Assembly: GCF_004402535.1 (NCBI RefSeq)
Contig: NZ_SOEY01000019.1
Span: forward strand, 78,446-142,445
Source of the DNA: Cryobacterium glaciale
GTDB lineage: Bacteria > Actinomycetota > Actinomycetes > Actinomycetales > Microbacteriaceae
Length of the DNA stretch: 64,000 bases
Reading direction: 5' to 3'
The notes under the pieces were generated by a model. The model worked only from the letters and a program-made list of their open reading frames with translations. It was not told where the DNA came from and did no database searches. Shown piece by piece: positions 8,496 to 17,022 of the stretch. Each line of letters starts with the position of its first letter. The stretch's first letter is position 1. The translations under genes were made by a program, and so were the position numbers.

Positions 8496-8999
8496 ATGAC
8501 TCTTTCTGCGCTGCACGATATTCCCCTCACTCTCATCGACGGAACAGAAACAACTTTTGGTGCCTTTGACGGGAAAACGGTGCTTGTCGTCAACGTGGCG
8601 TCGAAGTGCGGCTTCACCCCGCAGTATGCCGGCCTGGAGGCGCTCTACCAGCGCTACGCCGACGACGGCCTGGTCGTGCTCGGCCTGCCGAGCAACCAGT
8701 TCATGGGTCAGGAACCCGGCACCGAAGAAGACATCGCCCAATTCTGCGGTATGACCTACGGGGTCACCTTTCCGATGACGGCCAAGGTCGACGTGCGGGG
8801 CAAGCACCAGCATCCGCTCTATGCGGAGCTGACGAAATTCAAGCAGGGCCTGCTGCCCGGCCTGATCAAGTGGAACTTCGAGAAGTTCCTGGTGACACCC
8901 ACCGGTGAAATCGTTGACCGCTTCGCCTCCTCGGTGGAGCCGGAGTCGGCCGAGATCGTCGACGCGATCGAAAAGGTCCTGGCCGCCAAGGCCGCCTGA
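8496..8999 (+). CDS. glutathione peroxidase family thiol peroxidase
   Basis: 167 residues, full length for the family. NVASKCGFTPQYAGLE holds the peroxidatic cysteine in place of selenocysteine; LGLPSNQFMGQEPG and the late KWNFEKFLV block complete the Gln, Trp and Asn catalytic set. A cysteine in FCGMTYG is a candidate resolving residue, so the enzyme is probably thioredoxin-dependent, as most bacterial members are (actinobacteria generally lack glutathione). It reduces H2O2 and alkyl hydroperoxides in the cytoplasm. No strong ribosome site is visible. The 296 bases upstream (8200-8495) hold nothing else I can support. Confidence 0.92.
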   Translation: MTLSALHDIPLTLIDGTETTFGAFDGKTVLVVNVASKCGFTPQYAGLEALYQRYADDGLVVLGLPSNQFMGQEPGTEEDIAQFCGMTYGVTFPMTAKVDVRGKHQHPLYAELTKFKQGLLPGLIKWNFEKFLVTPTGEIVDRFASSVEPESAEIVDAIEKVLAAKAA

Positions 9000-9031
9000 C
9001 CCGCGCGCTTTTTCTTTCCGGGCCCGGGCCC

Positions 9032-9069
9032 GGAAACTGGGCCCAGGACAGATCATGGGCCCAGTTTCC
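9032..9069. terminator. GC-rich hairpin between gpx and citE
   Basis: GGAAACTGGGCCCA and its exact complement flank a 10-base loop, a 14-bp stem. Just before it is a self-complementary run, CCGGGCCCGGGCCCGG. It lies between the convergent peroxidase and citE genes, which suggests a shared terminator. There is no clear uridine tract on either side. Confidence 0.55.
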
Positions 9070-9088
9070 GAAGGTGGGCCCGGCGAAG

Positions 9089-10012
9089 TCAGAGCGCGGC
9101 TCGGCGCAGCACGGCCTCCGCGTGCCGCAGCACCGGGCCGTCGATCATGCGGCCCTCGTGCTGGAAGACGCCGCGAGCAGTCGCGGCGGCCTCGAGCAGT
9201 CCGAGGGCGTAGTCCACCTCGGCGGCGGTCGGTTGGTAGGCGGCACGAATGACCGCTACCTGGCTGGGGTGGATGCAGGCGGTGGCGGTGAAGCCGCTCG
9301 CGACGGCATCCGCTGCCTCGTCGTGGAGCCCGGCCGTGTCGGTGATGTCGAGGTGCACGGCGTCGATGGCGGCCTTATCGTGGGCACCGGCCGCGAGCAG
9401 CACCAGTGAGCGGGCCTGGCGCGCGACGTCACGATAGCGTCCGTCGGCGAGGCGGCTGGAGGTGCCGCCGAGGGAGGCGACGAGGTCTTCGGCGCCCCAC
9501 ATGAGCGCGACGACGTTGCGTTCGGCGGCGATCTCGGTTGCGGAGATCACGCCGGCGGCAGTCTCGCACAGGGCAATCACCCGAAACGCCGCGAGCCGTT
9601 CGACCTGGCCGGCGCTGATGGTCTTGGCGAGCATGACGTCGTGGTATTCCGTGCGCTCGAGCGCGGCCAGGTCGAGCGCGAAATCGTCGGTGTCGGACGG
9701 ATTGATGCGCACGATCGTGCGGGACGGGTCAAGCGGATACTCGATCAACGCCCGCCGCGCCGCCGCCCGGTCTGCGGGCGCGACGGCGTCTTCCAGGTCG
9801 AGGATGACCGCATCGGAGCGCTCGGCTGCCTTCGCGTAGCGCTCGGGCCGGTCGGCCGGGCAGAACAGCAGGGCCGGACCGAGGGTGAACGGTGCCGGTG
9901 TGAACGGACTGAGGCCGGCCGGTCTGTCGTCGAACGGGTCGGGGCCGGCCGGATCACCGTACTCATCGAAGGAGCCCTGCTCGAACGGGTCACCGTCGAA
10001 CGGGCCGCTCAC
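9089..10012 (-). CDS. citE: CitE-like HMG-CoA/citramalyl-CoA lyase (beta-hydroxyacyl-CoA lyase)
   Basis: 307 residues of the HpcH/HpaI aldolase/CitE family. Visible: LILDLEDAV-type metal site (ILDLEDAVAP), a conserved substrate-CoA Arg at TIVRIN, LCETAAGV and WGAEDL. By gene order it corresponds to M. tuberculosis Rv2498c, for which a beta-hydroxyacyl-CoA lyase role in leucine and itaconate breakdown is known; that function is inferred here. The GTG start at 10012 overlaps the maoC stop (GTGA) and has GGGAG upstream; the open frame continuing to 10330 is only a shadow of maoC. The first 45 residues are Asp/Pro/Gly-rich and probably disordered. Last gene of the accD1-accA1-fadE-maoC-citE run. 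Confidence 0.87.
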   Translation of the reverse strand: MSGPFDGDPFEQGSFDEYGDPAGPDPFDDRPAGLSPFTPAPFTLGPALLFCPADRPERYAKAAERSDAVILDLEDAVAPADRAAARRALIEYPLDPSRTIVRINPSDTDDFALDLAALERTEYHDVMLAKTISAGQVERLAAFRVIALCETAAGVISATEIAAERNVVALMWGAEDLVASLGGTSSRLADGRYRDVARQARSLVLLAAGAHDKAAIDAVHLDITDTAGLHDEAADAVASGFTATACIHPSQVAVIRAAYQPTAAEVDYALGLLEAAATARGVFQHEGRMIDGPVLRHAEAVLRRAAL

Positions 10013-10515
10013 TGGGCGGCTCCCTGGCACCAGACCAGGACCGTGCGCACGGCCGTGCCGACGACGACACCGTACTGGTTGCGTCCGGTGTGTTCGAGGG
10101 TGATGATGCCCTGACCCGGCCGACTCTTCGACAGTCGCTTGTCGGTGACGATGGTCTCCGAATAGAGGGTGTCGCCGTGATGCAGCGGATGCGGAAACGT
10201 CACGGCCGAAAACCCCAGGTTCGCCACGATTGTGCCCTGGGTCAGTTGCGCGACCGAGCTGCCCACCATGGTGGAAAGGGTGAACATGGAGTTGACCAGG
10301 CGTTCGCCGAACGGCTGGGTGGCCGACCACGCTGCATCGAGGTGTAGGGCCTGCGTGTTCATGGTCATCGTCGTGAACAGCACGTTATCGGCCTCGGTCA
10401 CCGTGCGGCCGGGCCGGTGCTGGTAGAGCGCCGAGAGGTCGAATTCCTCGAAGTAGAGGCCTCGCTGCAGGGTCGGACGGCGCTCGCCCGCTGGCGTGTC
10501 TGGGGTATCGGGCAT
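10009..10515 (-). CDS. MaoC family enoyl-CoA hydratase
   Basis: 168 residues with the hotdog-fold MaoC layout: an early YFEEFDLS strand, TMNTQALHLDAAWS with the (D/N)xxxxH-type dyad used in R-specific hydratases, and a C-terminal beta sheet ending in VLVWCQG. In the equivalent mycobacterial operon the MaoC protein is thought to hydrate 3-methylglutaconyl-CoA to the R isomer, which the CitE-like lyase then cleaves. That is inference from order: it lies between the acyl-CoA dehydrogenase and citE, overlapping the latter by 4 bases. Confidence 0.86.
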   Translation of the reverse strand: MPDTPDTPAGERRPTLQRGLYFEEFDLSALYQHRPGRTVTEADNVLFTTMTMNTQALHLDAAWSATQPFGERLVNSMFTLSTMVGSSVAQLTQGTIVANLGFSAVTFPHPLHHGDTLYSETIVTDKRLSKSRPGQGIITLEHTGRNQYGVVVGTAVRTVLVWCQGAAQ

Positions 10516-10547
10516 CCGCTTCTCCTCGGTCTAGTCGTGCGTCCAGG

Positions 10548-11714
10548 TCAGGCCGTGAAACCGAGCGACCGGGCGATGACCATGAGCTGCACCTCGGTCG
10601 TACCCTCGCCCAGTTCGAGCACTTTGGAATCACGATAGTGCCGGGCGACCGGGTTTTCATTCAGAAAACCGTAACCGCCGAAGATCTGGGTGGCGTCCCG
10701 GGCATTGTCCATGGCGGCTTCGCTGCCGATCATCTTGGCGATCGACGCCTCCATCTTGAACGACGTGCCGTTGATCATTTTCAGCGCCGCGTCGTAGTAG
10801 GCGAGGCGGGCGCTGTGTACCCGCGCCTGCATGCGTGCCAGTTTGAAGGCGATGTGCTGGTTGGATCCGATGGCGCGACCGAACACGTTGCGGCTCTTCG
10901 CGTAGCGCACCGACTCGTCGAGGCAGCCCTGCGCCGCCCCGGCGCAGAGCGCGGCGAAGGCGATGCGGCCCTCGTCGAGGGTCTGCACGAAGTTGGCGAA
11001 GCCGCGGCCGCGCTCGCCGAGCAGGTTCGCTTCGGGTACCCGCACGTTGTCGAAGAGCAGCGGATGCGTGTCGGAGGTGTGCCAGCCGACCTTGTCGTAG
11101 GCGGGCAGTACGGTGAAACCGGGTGCCGGGGTCGGCACCAGGATGGCGGTGAGTTCTTTTTTTATCGAACCGTCGGCGCGGGTGGACTGGCCGGTGACCG
11201 CGGTGACGGTGACCAGCCGGGTGATGTCGGTGCCGGAGTTGGTGATGAACTGCTTGCTGCCGTTGATCACCCATTCGCCGCCCGTCAGTTCTGCGGTGGT
11301 CTTGGTGCCGGCGGCATCGGAGCCGGCATCCGCTTCGGTGAGGCCGAACGCGGAGAGAGCCTTGCCGCTCGCGAGCAGCGGCACCCACTCCTGTTTTTGT
11401 TGTTCGGTGCCGCGACGGTAGACCGGCATGATGCCAAGGCCCACACCGGCTTCGAGGGTAACGGCGATGCTCTGGTCGACGCGTCCGAGTTGTTCGACAG
11501 CGAGGCAGAGCGAAAAATAGTCGCTACCCTGGCCGCCGTATTCCTTCGGGAACGGCAGGCCGAACAGGCCCATCTCACCCATCTGGGCGATGATGCCGTA
11601 TGGCAGGCTGCGTTTGGTGTCGTACTCGTAGGCGGCCGGAGCGACGACGGTGTCGGCGAAGTCGCGAACCTGGTCGCTGAGGTCCTGCTGGCTGGGGCTG
11701 AGTTCGTAGCTCAT
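10548..11714 (-). CDS. acyl-CoA dehydrogenase for branched or short acyl-CoA
   Basis: 388 residues, full-length ACAD. FAD and substrate motifs are present: FGLTEADAGSD, NGSKQFITNSG, RNVFGRAIGSNQ and FGGYGFLNENPV. The near-terminal LGEGTTEVQ aligns with the EGT of canonical ACADs, so the catalytic glutamate is at the common position; isovaleryl-CoA dehydrogenases usually carry Ala or Gly there and use another Glu. The operon context points to isovaleryl-CoA or a related branched substrate, but this residue leaves the chain type open. The ATG follows GGGAGAT and overlaps the accA1 stop by one base. Confidence 0.9.
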   Translation of the reverse strand: MSYELSPSQQDLSDQVRDFADTVVAPAAYEYDTKRSLPYGIIAQMGEMGLFGLPFPKEYGGQGSDYFSLCLAVEQLGRVDQSIAVTLEAGVGLGIMPVYRRGTEQQKQEWVPLLASGKALSAFGLTEADAGSDAAGTKTTAELTGGEWVINGSKQFITNSGTDITRLVTVTAVTGQSTRADGSIKKELTAILVPTPAPGFTVLPAYDKVGWHTSDTHPLLFDNVRVPEANLLGERGRGFANFVQTLDEGRIAFAALCAGAAQGCLDESVRYAKSRNVFGRAIGSNQHIAFKLARMQARVHSARLAYYDAALKMINGTSFKMEASIAKMIGSEAAMDNARDATQIFGGYGFLNENPVARHYRDSKVLELGEGTTEVQLMVIARSLGFTA

Positions 11715-13786
11715 TATAGATCTCCCTGGTCTGGGGTAGCGGCGGGTTCCGCAGGCGTGGGTTCACGGGGCGTGGGTTCAGCGGCAACGCTCGCGACGAT
11801 CTGGTCGAGGCGCACGAGATCGCCGGGGGCGACGCTGATCGTGACGGTTCCCGCGTGAGGCGCCACGAGTTTGTGCTCCATTTTCATGGCCTCGATAGTG
11901 GCGAGGGTCTGCCCGGCAATCACGAGGTCTCCGGCGCTGACCGGCACGGAAACGACGGTGCCCGGCATCGGTGAACGCACCTCGGGTTGAAACGCGCCGG
12001 CCACCCGGTTCCGCCCGGCGAGCTGTTCAGCCAGTAGTTCGGCGCGGCTGGGCAGCAGCAGGTCAAAGGCGACACCGTCGTGGCCGAGATGGAGGTGCCC
12101 GGTGGTGCGCGCCAGGTCATAGACGCGAGTTTCTCCCTCGAACTCCACTCGCACGCGGCCGGCGTCCACCGGCGCGAGGCGGCCGATGGCCGGCGCGCGG
12201 TCGCCGACGCGAACGGATGCTGCGCCCGGCTCCCCGAGAACAGCCACGCTCAGGATCCCGCCACCGTCCACCCCGAACTCATACCGGGCGGGACGGTGCT
12301 CGCCCAGGCGCCAGCCGCTCGGCCGCTGCCAGACCGAGGTCGCCGCATCGGCCGCGGCAGCGTGCAGCAGCAGGGCCGCTGCCGCGAGCACGTGGTCGTC
12401 GGCCCGCCGAAAGGCGAGGTGCGGCAGGGTGCGCTCGATCAGCCCGGTGTCGAGCTGACCGGCCCGCACCGCCGGTTCGTGCAGCAGCAGACGGAGATAT
12501 TCCAGATTGGTATGTACTCCGAGCACCAAGGTGTCGGCGAGGGCACGATCAAGGCGCGCGATGGCGGCAGCCCGGTCGGGGCCCCAGGCCACGACCTTGG
12601 CGAGCATCGGGTCGTAGGCGCCCCCGATTTGCAGGCCAGGCAGCAGGGCGCTGTCGACGCGGATGCCGTCGCCGACGGCCTCGCGCAGGGCCAGTACGGT
12701 GCCGGTCATCGGCAGAAAGTCGCGGTCGGGGTTCTCCGCGTAGACGCGCGCCTCGATCGCATGCCCGCCCAGACATATATCGCTTTGCGCGAGCCCGAGC
12801 GGCTCCCCCGCGGCTATGCGCAGCTGCCAGTCGACCAAGTCGACGCCGGTGACGAGTTCGGTGACCGGGTGTTCAACCTGCAGTCGGGTGTTCATCTCCA
12901 TGAAGAAGAACTCGTCGGGAGCGTCGGCGGCGACCAGGAATTCAACGGTACCGGCTCCGCGATAGTCGACGCTGCGGGCTGCGGCGCAGGCGGCCTCACC
13001 GATGCGGGCTCGGGTCGCCGAGTCGAGCAGCGGTGAGGGAGCTTCCTCGATGACTTTTTGGTGGCGGCGCTGCAGCGAGCACTCGCGTTCGCCGAGGTGG
13101 ATGACGGCGCCGTAGTTGTCGGCCAGCACCTGCACTTCGATGTGCCGGGGAGTGGCGACGAGTCGTTCCAGAAAGAGGGTGTCGTCGCCGAACGCGCTCG
13201 CGGCCACGCGGCGCGCGGTGAGCAGGGCGTCGGGGAGTTGGTCGGCGCTCTCGACGACCTGCATGCCCTTGCCGCCGCCGCCGGCGGAGGGTTTGATCAG
13301 CAGCGGGTACCCCACCTCGGCGGCAGCCTCGACGAGCTGCTCGTCGGTGAGCCCCGGCCGCGCGATTCCGGGAATGATCGGCACCCCGAAACCGGCAACG
13401 TGATTCTTGGAACGGATCTTGTCGCCCATCACAGCCAGCGCGTTTACGCTCGGCCCGATGAACACGATGCCGGCGTCGGCGCAGGCCTGCGCGAAGGCCT
13501 GGTTTTCGCTGAGGAACCCGTAGCCCGGGTGAATGGCCTGCGCGCCGGTCTGCGCGGCGGCATTGAGAATTGCGTCAATGCTGAGGTAGCTCTGGGCCGG
13601 GGCGGCGGGGCCGATGCGCACCGCGGCATCCGCCAGCTGCACGTGTCGGGCGCCTACATCGGCGTCACTGTAGACGGCAACCGAGCGGATGCCCCGCTCC
13701 CGCAGGGTACGCAGGATGCGGCAGGCGATCTCGCCGCGGTTTGCGACGAGCACGGTGGTGAAGTCTGTGGTGAAGTCAGTGGTCAT
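11714..13786 (-). CDS. accA1: acyl-CoA carboxylase alpha subunit (biotin carboxylase plus biotin carrier)
   Basis: 690 residues. Order: biotin carboxylase N-domain ([13 protein letters not shown]), ATP-grasp ([26 protein letters not shown]), C-domain, a linker, and a C-terminal biotinyl domain with EAMKMEHKL, the Lys being the biotinylated residue. This is the 3-methylcrotonyl-CoA carboxylase alpha layout. It carries out ATP-dependent carboxylation of biotin for transfer by the adjacent beta subunit. The start at 13786 is 4 bases after the accD1 stop; the frame upstream of it is accD1 shadow. A short in-frame repeat ([10 protein letters not shown]) opens the protein. Confidence 0.93.
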   Translation of the reverse strand: MTTDFTTDFTTVLVANRGEIACRILRTLRERGIRSVAVYSDADVGARHVQLADAAVRIGPAAPAQSYLSIDAILNAAAQTGAQAIHPGYGFLSENQAFAQACADAGIVFIGPSVNALAVMGDKIRSKNHVAGFGVPIIPGIARPGLTDEQLVEAAAEVGYPLLIKPSAGGGGKGMQVVESADQLPDALLTARRVAASAFGDDTLFLERLVATPRHIEVQVLADNYGAVIHLGERECSLQRRHQKVIEEAPSPLLDSATRARIGEAACAAARSVDYRGAGTVEFLVAADAPDEFFFMEMNTRLQVEHPVTELVTGVDLVDWQLRIAAGEPLGLAQSDICLGGHAIEARVYAENPDRDFLPMTGTVLALREAVGDGIRVDSALLPGLQIGGAYDPMLAKVVAWGPDRAAAIARLDRALADTLVLGVHTNLEYLRLLLHEPAVRAGQLDTGLIERTLPHLAFRRADDHVLAAAALLLHAAAADAATSVWQRPSGWRLGEHRPARYEFGVDGGGILSVAVLGEPGAASVRVGDRAPAIGRLAPVDAGRVRVEFEGETRVYDLARTTGHLHLGHDGVAFDLLLPSRAELLAEQLAGRNRVAGAFQPEVRSPMPGTVVSVPVSAGDLVIAGQTLATIEAMKMEHKLVAPHAGTVTISVAPGDLVRLDQIVASVAAEPTPREPTPAEPAATPDQGDL

Positions 13787-13790
13787 CGGG

Positions 13791-15398
13791 TCACATCCGA
13801 AACAGGCCGAAGGCGGGTTCGGGCAGGGGAACGGCGGAGCAGACGTCCAGGGCAAGGCCGAGCACGGTACGGGTGTCGGCCGGGTCGATGACGCCGTCGT
13901 CCCAGAGCCGCGCGGTGGAATAGTAGGGACTGCCCTGCTGTTCGTACTGGTCGGTGATCGGCTGTTTGAACGCAGCTTCTGCCTCGGCCGACCACTCGTC
14001 ACCACGCGCCTCGATCTGCTCGCGTTTCACGGTCGCGAGCACCGCTGAGGCCTGCGGGCCGCCCATCACCGAGATGCGGCTTCCCGGCCACATCCAGAGA
14101 AAGCGCGGCGAGTAGGCGCGGCCGCACATGGAGTAGTTGCCGGCGCCGAACGACCCGCCAATGACGACGGTGAGTTTGGGAACGCGCGTGGTGGCGACGG
14201 CGGTGACCATTTTGGCGCCGTGCCTGGCGATGCCGCCGGCCTCGGCGTCCTTGCCGACCATGAAGCCCGAGATGTTCTGCAGGAAGATCAGCGGGATGCC
14301 GCGCTGGTCGCACAGTTCGATGAAGTGGGCGCCCTTCTGCGCAGACTCGGCGAACAGGATGCCGTTGTTGGCGACGATACCCACCGGGTGACCGTGCAGG
14401 TGGGCGAATCCGGTGACCAGGGTACTGCCGAACTCCATCTTGAACTCGTGGAACTCGCTCGCGTCGACCAGCCGGGCGATGACCTCGCGCACGTCGTAGG
14501 ACTGCTGCACGTCGACCGGCACGGCGCCGTACAGTTGATCGGCGAGCGCCGCCGGTTCACGCATGGGCAGCACCGGCCAGGCCGACGGCTCGGGCGCGGG
14601 CAGGGTCGCGACGATGTCGCGCACGATTTGCAGAGCGTGTTCGTCGTTCTCGGCGAGGTGGTCGGTGACGCCGGAGACGCGGGAGTGCAGTTCGCCGCCG
14701 CCGAGTTCTTCGGCCGAGACGATCTCACCGATCGCGGCCTTGACGAGGGGAGGTCCGCCGAGGAAGATCGTGCCCTGGTTCCGCACGATCACGGTCTCGT
14801 CGCTCATTGCCGGAACGTACGCGCCGCCGGCGGTGCAGGAACCGAGCACCGCGGCGATCTGCGGAATGCGGGCGGCGGACATCCGTGCCTGGTTGTAGAA
14901 GATTCGGCCGAAGTGCTCACGGTCGGGAAAGACCTCGTCCTGCCGGGGCAGGAAGGCTCCGCCGGAGTCGACCAGGTAGACGCACGGCAGCCTGTTCTCG
15001 AGGGCGATTTCTTGCGCACGCAGGTGTTTCTTGACCGTCAGCGGGTAGTAGGTGCCGCCCTTGACCGTGGCGTCATTGCAGATGACGAGCACCGGACGAT
15101 TGTGCACGAGACCGATTCCAACGATGACTCCCGCGCCGGGGCTGTCGTCGTTGTAGACACCGGTGGCGGCGAGCGGTGCAATTTCAAGAAAAGGGCTGCC
15201 CTCATCGAGCAGCCGGTCGACGCGTTCCCGGGGCAGGAGTTTTCCGCGGGCGACATGCCGCTGCCGGGAGGTCTCGGGGCCGCCGAGGGCCGCCAGGGCG
15301 AGGCGCGCGCGAAGGTCGGCGACGAAAGCGCGCTGCGCGGTGTCGTTGGCGCGAAAGGTGGGGGCGGTGTGGTCGAGCTCACTGGTGAGGACGTTCAT
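13791..15398 (-). CDS. accD1: acyl-CoA carboxylase beta subunit (carboxyltransferase)
   Basis: 535 residues, the length of MCC beta. Two crotonase-like halves are visible: [15 protein letters not shown] and [13 protein letters not shown] in the first, [10 protein letters not shown] and [17 protein letters not shown] in the second. The match to MccB/AccD1-type proteins is strong and favours methylcrotonyl-CoA in leucine degradation. The ATG at 15398 follows AAAGGAG at 10 bases; the frame extends to 15428 without support. First gene of the minus-strand operon, divergent from a TetR gene with two matched palindromes between them. Confidence 0.93.
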   Translation of the reverse strand: MNVLTSELDHTAPTFRANDTAQRAFVADLRARLALAALGGPETSRQRHVARGKLLPRERVDRLLDEGSPFLEIAPLAATGVYNDDSPGAGVIVGIGLVHNRPVLVICNDATVKGGTYYPLTVKKHLRAQEIALENRLPCVYLVDSGGAFLPRQDEVFPDREHFGRIFYNQARMSAARIPQIAAVLGSCTAGGAYVPAMSDETVIVRNQGTIFLGGPPLVKAAIGEIVSAEELGGGELHSRVSGVTDHLAENDEHALQIVRDIVATLPAPEPSAWPVLPMREPAALADQLYGAVPVDVQQSYDVREVIARLVDASEFHEFKMEFGSTLVTGFAHLHGHPVGIVANNGILFAESAQKGAHFIELCDQRGIPLIFLQNISGFMVGKDAEAGGIARHGAKMVTAVATTRVPKLTVVIGGSFGAGNYSMCGRAYSPRFLWMWPGSRISVMGGPQASAVLATVKREQIEARGDEWSAEAEAAFKQPITDQYEQQGSPYYSTARLWDDGVIDPADTRTVLGLALDVCSAVPLPEPAFGLFRM

Positions 15399-15432
15399 CG
15401 CCGGCTGTCTCCTTTGACTGGGCGCCAATCAC

Positions 15433-15474
15433 AGTTAATGATTGGTAACTCAATTTAGGTTAGCTAGTATTAAC
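15433..15474. promoter_or_regulatory. paired GTTA-N8-TAAC operator sites and promoter of the TetR gene
   Basis: Two sites of identical design lie in the 80-base divergent gap: AGTTA-N8-TAACT at 15433-15450 and GTTA-N8-TAAC at 15459-15474. Their centres are 25 bases apart. TTGGTA (15443-15448) and TAGTAT (15465-15470) with 16 bases between form a candidate plus-strand promoter that the sites cover; it would start at or just before the ATG at 15479. The layout predicts that the TetR protein represses both itself and the accD1 operon. Confidence 0.6.
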
Positions 15475-15478
15475 TGAA

Positions 15479-16078
15479 ATGTCCAGTGATGAAGGAACCA
15501 CGCCGCGCAGCCGGGCCAAGGCCGACCGGCGCACCGCCCTGCTCACCGCGGCGGCCACCCTGTTTGCCCGCTCGGGCTTCAACGGGGTGTCGATCGAGGA
15601 CCTCGGTGCCGCCGTGGGGGTGAGCGGACCGGCGGTCTACCGCCATTTCAGCGGCAAGCCGGCCGTACTCGCCGCCCTGCTGATCGACGTGAGCGAGGAT
15701 CTGGTCATCGGGGGTGGTGCTGTGGTCACGGCGACAACGGATGCCGCAGCAGCCCTACAGGGTCTCGTACGCTTTCACGTGGATTTCGCCCTGGCGAACC
15801 CCGACGTGATCCGCGTGCAGGACCGCGACCTCGACAGCCTCGCCGAGTCGGACCAACACCGGGTGCGGGCGCTGCAGCGCGAATACGTGGAACTGTGGGT
15901 GCACGTGTTGCATCGAGTACACCCGGCAGCCGACGAGACGAAGCTGCGCATTCGCGCCCACGCCACATTTGGGCTGCTGAACTCGACTCCGCACAGCGCG
16001 CGCGCCTCGGCGCAACCTGCCGTGCGCGCCCTGCTTGAGGAAATGGCGCTCGCCGCCCTCGGCCTGCCCGCCGCTTAA
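15479..16078 (+). CDS. TetR family regulator of the carboxylase operon
   Basis: 199 residues. N-terminal TetR helix-turn-helix: LLTAAATLFARSGFNGVS, then VGVSGPAVYRHFSGKPA. It is divergent from accD1, the arrangement seen for BkaR beside the mycobacterial branched-chain keto-acid cluster, and two palindromes lie between. The likely ligand is an acyl-CoA or acid of leucine breakdown (inference). There is no ribosome site before the ATG, and the predicted transcript starts within a few bases of it, so translation is probably leaderless. Confidence 0.88.
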   Translation: MSSDEGTTPRSRAKADRRTALLTAAATLFARSGFNGVSIEDLGAAVGVSGPAVYRHFSGKPAVLAALLIDVSEDLVIGGGAVVTATTDAAAALQGLVRFHVDFALANPDVIRVQDRDLDSLAESDQHRVRALQREYVELWVHVLHRVHPAADETKLRIRAHATFGLLNSTPHSARASAQPAVRALLEEMALAALGLPAA

Positions 16079-16146
16079 CAATCCCGGGGGCGCGGGTAGT
16101 GAGAGCGCCGCAACGTTCACGAGCGTAGCAAGCGCCCGGGAGCGAG

Positions 16147-16809
16147 TCAGAAGGCGGCGGTGCAGACGCAGAGTTCATTGCCCTCGACGTCGGCGAGAAC
16201 CCACCAGTCGGGCGCGTGTTCGTCGGTGAGCAGCACGCCGCCGCACAAGAGCACGGCCGCGACCCGGTCTTCGGCGTCATCGCTCGGAACGTAAACGTCG
16301 AGGTGGATACGGTTGCGGTCGGTACGGGCGATCTCCATGTGCTGGAACCAGACCTTGGGGGCGAGGCCGCGCGGATCGACCAGCTCGATGCCATCGTCGC
16401 CGGCGACCTCGGTGTAGCCGAGGCCCGCCCGCCAGAATGGGCGCACGGCATCCGCGTCGATGCAGTCGATCGCGATGTCGTAACGCGTCGGCTGCGCGAG
16501 GTGGGCCGTGGCTCCGAGGGTGTCGGCGAGCTGCTGCACGCGGGCCGCAAGCTCGAGATCGCGACTGGTCACTCCCCCGGCATCGTGCGAGGTCAGCACG
16601 AGCGACACCGTGCCGTAACCGAGGCGCACGTCGGGGTGGTGGTTCAGTGCCTCGGCGACCGCGCCGATGCCGTTGACGAGGTCCAGAGCCGACACGAAGT
16701 CTTTCGTGCCAAACGTTGCGTGCAGGCATCCGTCAAGATGCACGAAAGCCGTGCCCGCCAGCTGCGTCTTCGTCGAAAAGGGGGCGAGAAGTGCACCATG
16801 AGCGTTCAT
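16147..16809 (-). CDS. pterin-4a-carbinolamine dehydratase / glyoxalase-like (VOC) fusion
   Basis: 220 residues with two domains. Residues about 25-105 look like pterin dehydratase: AEALNHHPDVRL and TSHDAGGVTSRD, with the active-site HH pair. Residues about 110-220 are a glyoxalase/bleomycin-resistance-like domain: YDIAIDCIDAD, RIHLDVYVP and a Trp-rich end. Such fusions are widespread in actinobacteria, usually without known function. The ATG at 16809 has GGAGG directly upstream; a longer frame to 16953 enters the inverted-repeat element and is rejected. It sits between the two halves of the branched-chain acid region, with no evident biochemical link. Confidence 0.8.
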   Translation of the reverse strand: MNAHGALLAPFSTKTQLAGTAFVHLDGCLHATFGTKDFVSALDLVNGIGAVAEALNHHPDVRLGYGTVSLVLTSHDAGGVTSRDLELAARVQQLADTLGATAHLAQPTRYDIAIDCIDADAVRPFWRAGLGYTEVAGDDGIELVDPRGLAPKVWFQHMEIARTDRNRIHLDVYVPSDDAEDRVAAVLLCGGVLLTDEHAPDWWVLADVEGNELCVCTAAF

Positions 16810-16855
16810 ACCTCCACTTTCCTCCGCTGTCGTACCCCGGTCAATCGTCCATCTG

Positions 16856-16951
16856 GCGCATAACTCCTGCAATCTGCAGGGCCGAAAAACCCAGCCCCCG
16901 GAATTCCGCGGAACTTTCCGGTTGGTTTTACAAATTGCAGGAGTTATGCGC
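16856..16951. repeat. 96-bp inverted-repeat element with 18-bp perfect arms
   Basis: GCGCATAACTCCTGCAAT at 16856-16873 and its exact complement at 16934-16951 enclose 60 bases. The interior is itself structured, including the 10-bp palindrome TTCCGCGGAA and a CCGGAA/TTCCGG pair. The element fills much of the gap between the bkdC stop (17023) and the fusion gene start (16809). It codes for nothing. Symmetry and size suit a small dispersed palindromic element or MITE remnant, or a strong RNA hairpin; I see no second copy in this window. Confidence 0.75.
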
Positions 16952-17022
16952 AACCCGTGGGTAGGGACGGGCGGTGCCGGGAATGGTGGCAGAACTGCCG
17001 GTGGTGAGGAGGCCGGGAGGCG

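Noticed and set aside
10013..10330. Longer 5' end for citE
   Set aside because: It overlaps maoC out of frame with no family similarity; the GTG at 10012 with GTGA overlap is the natural start.
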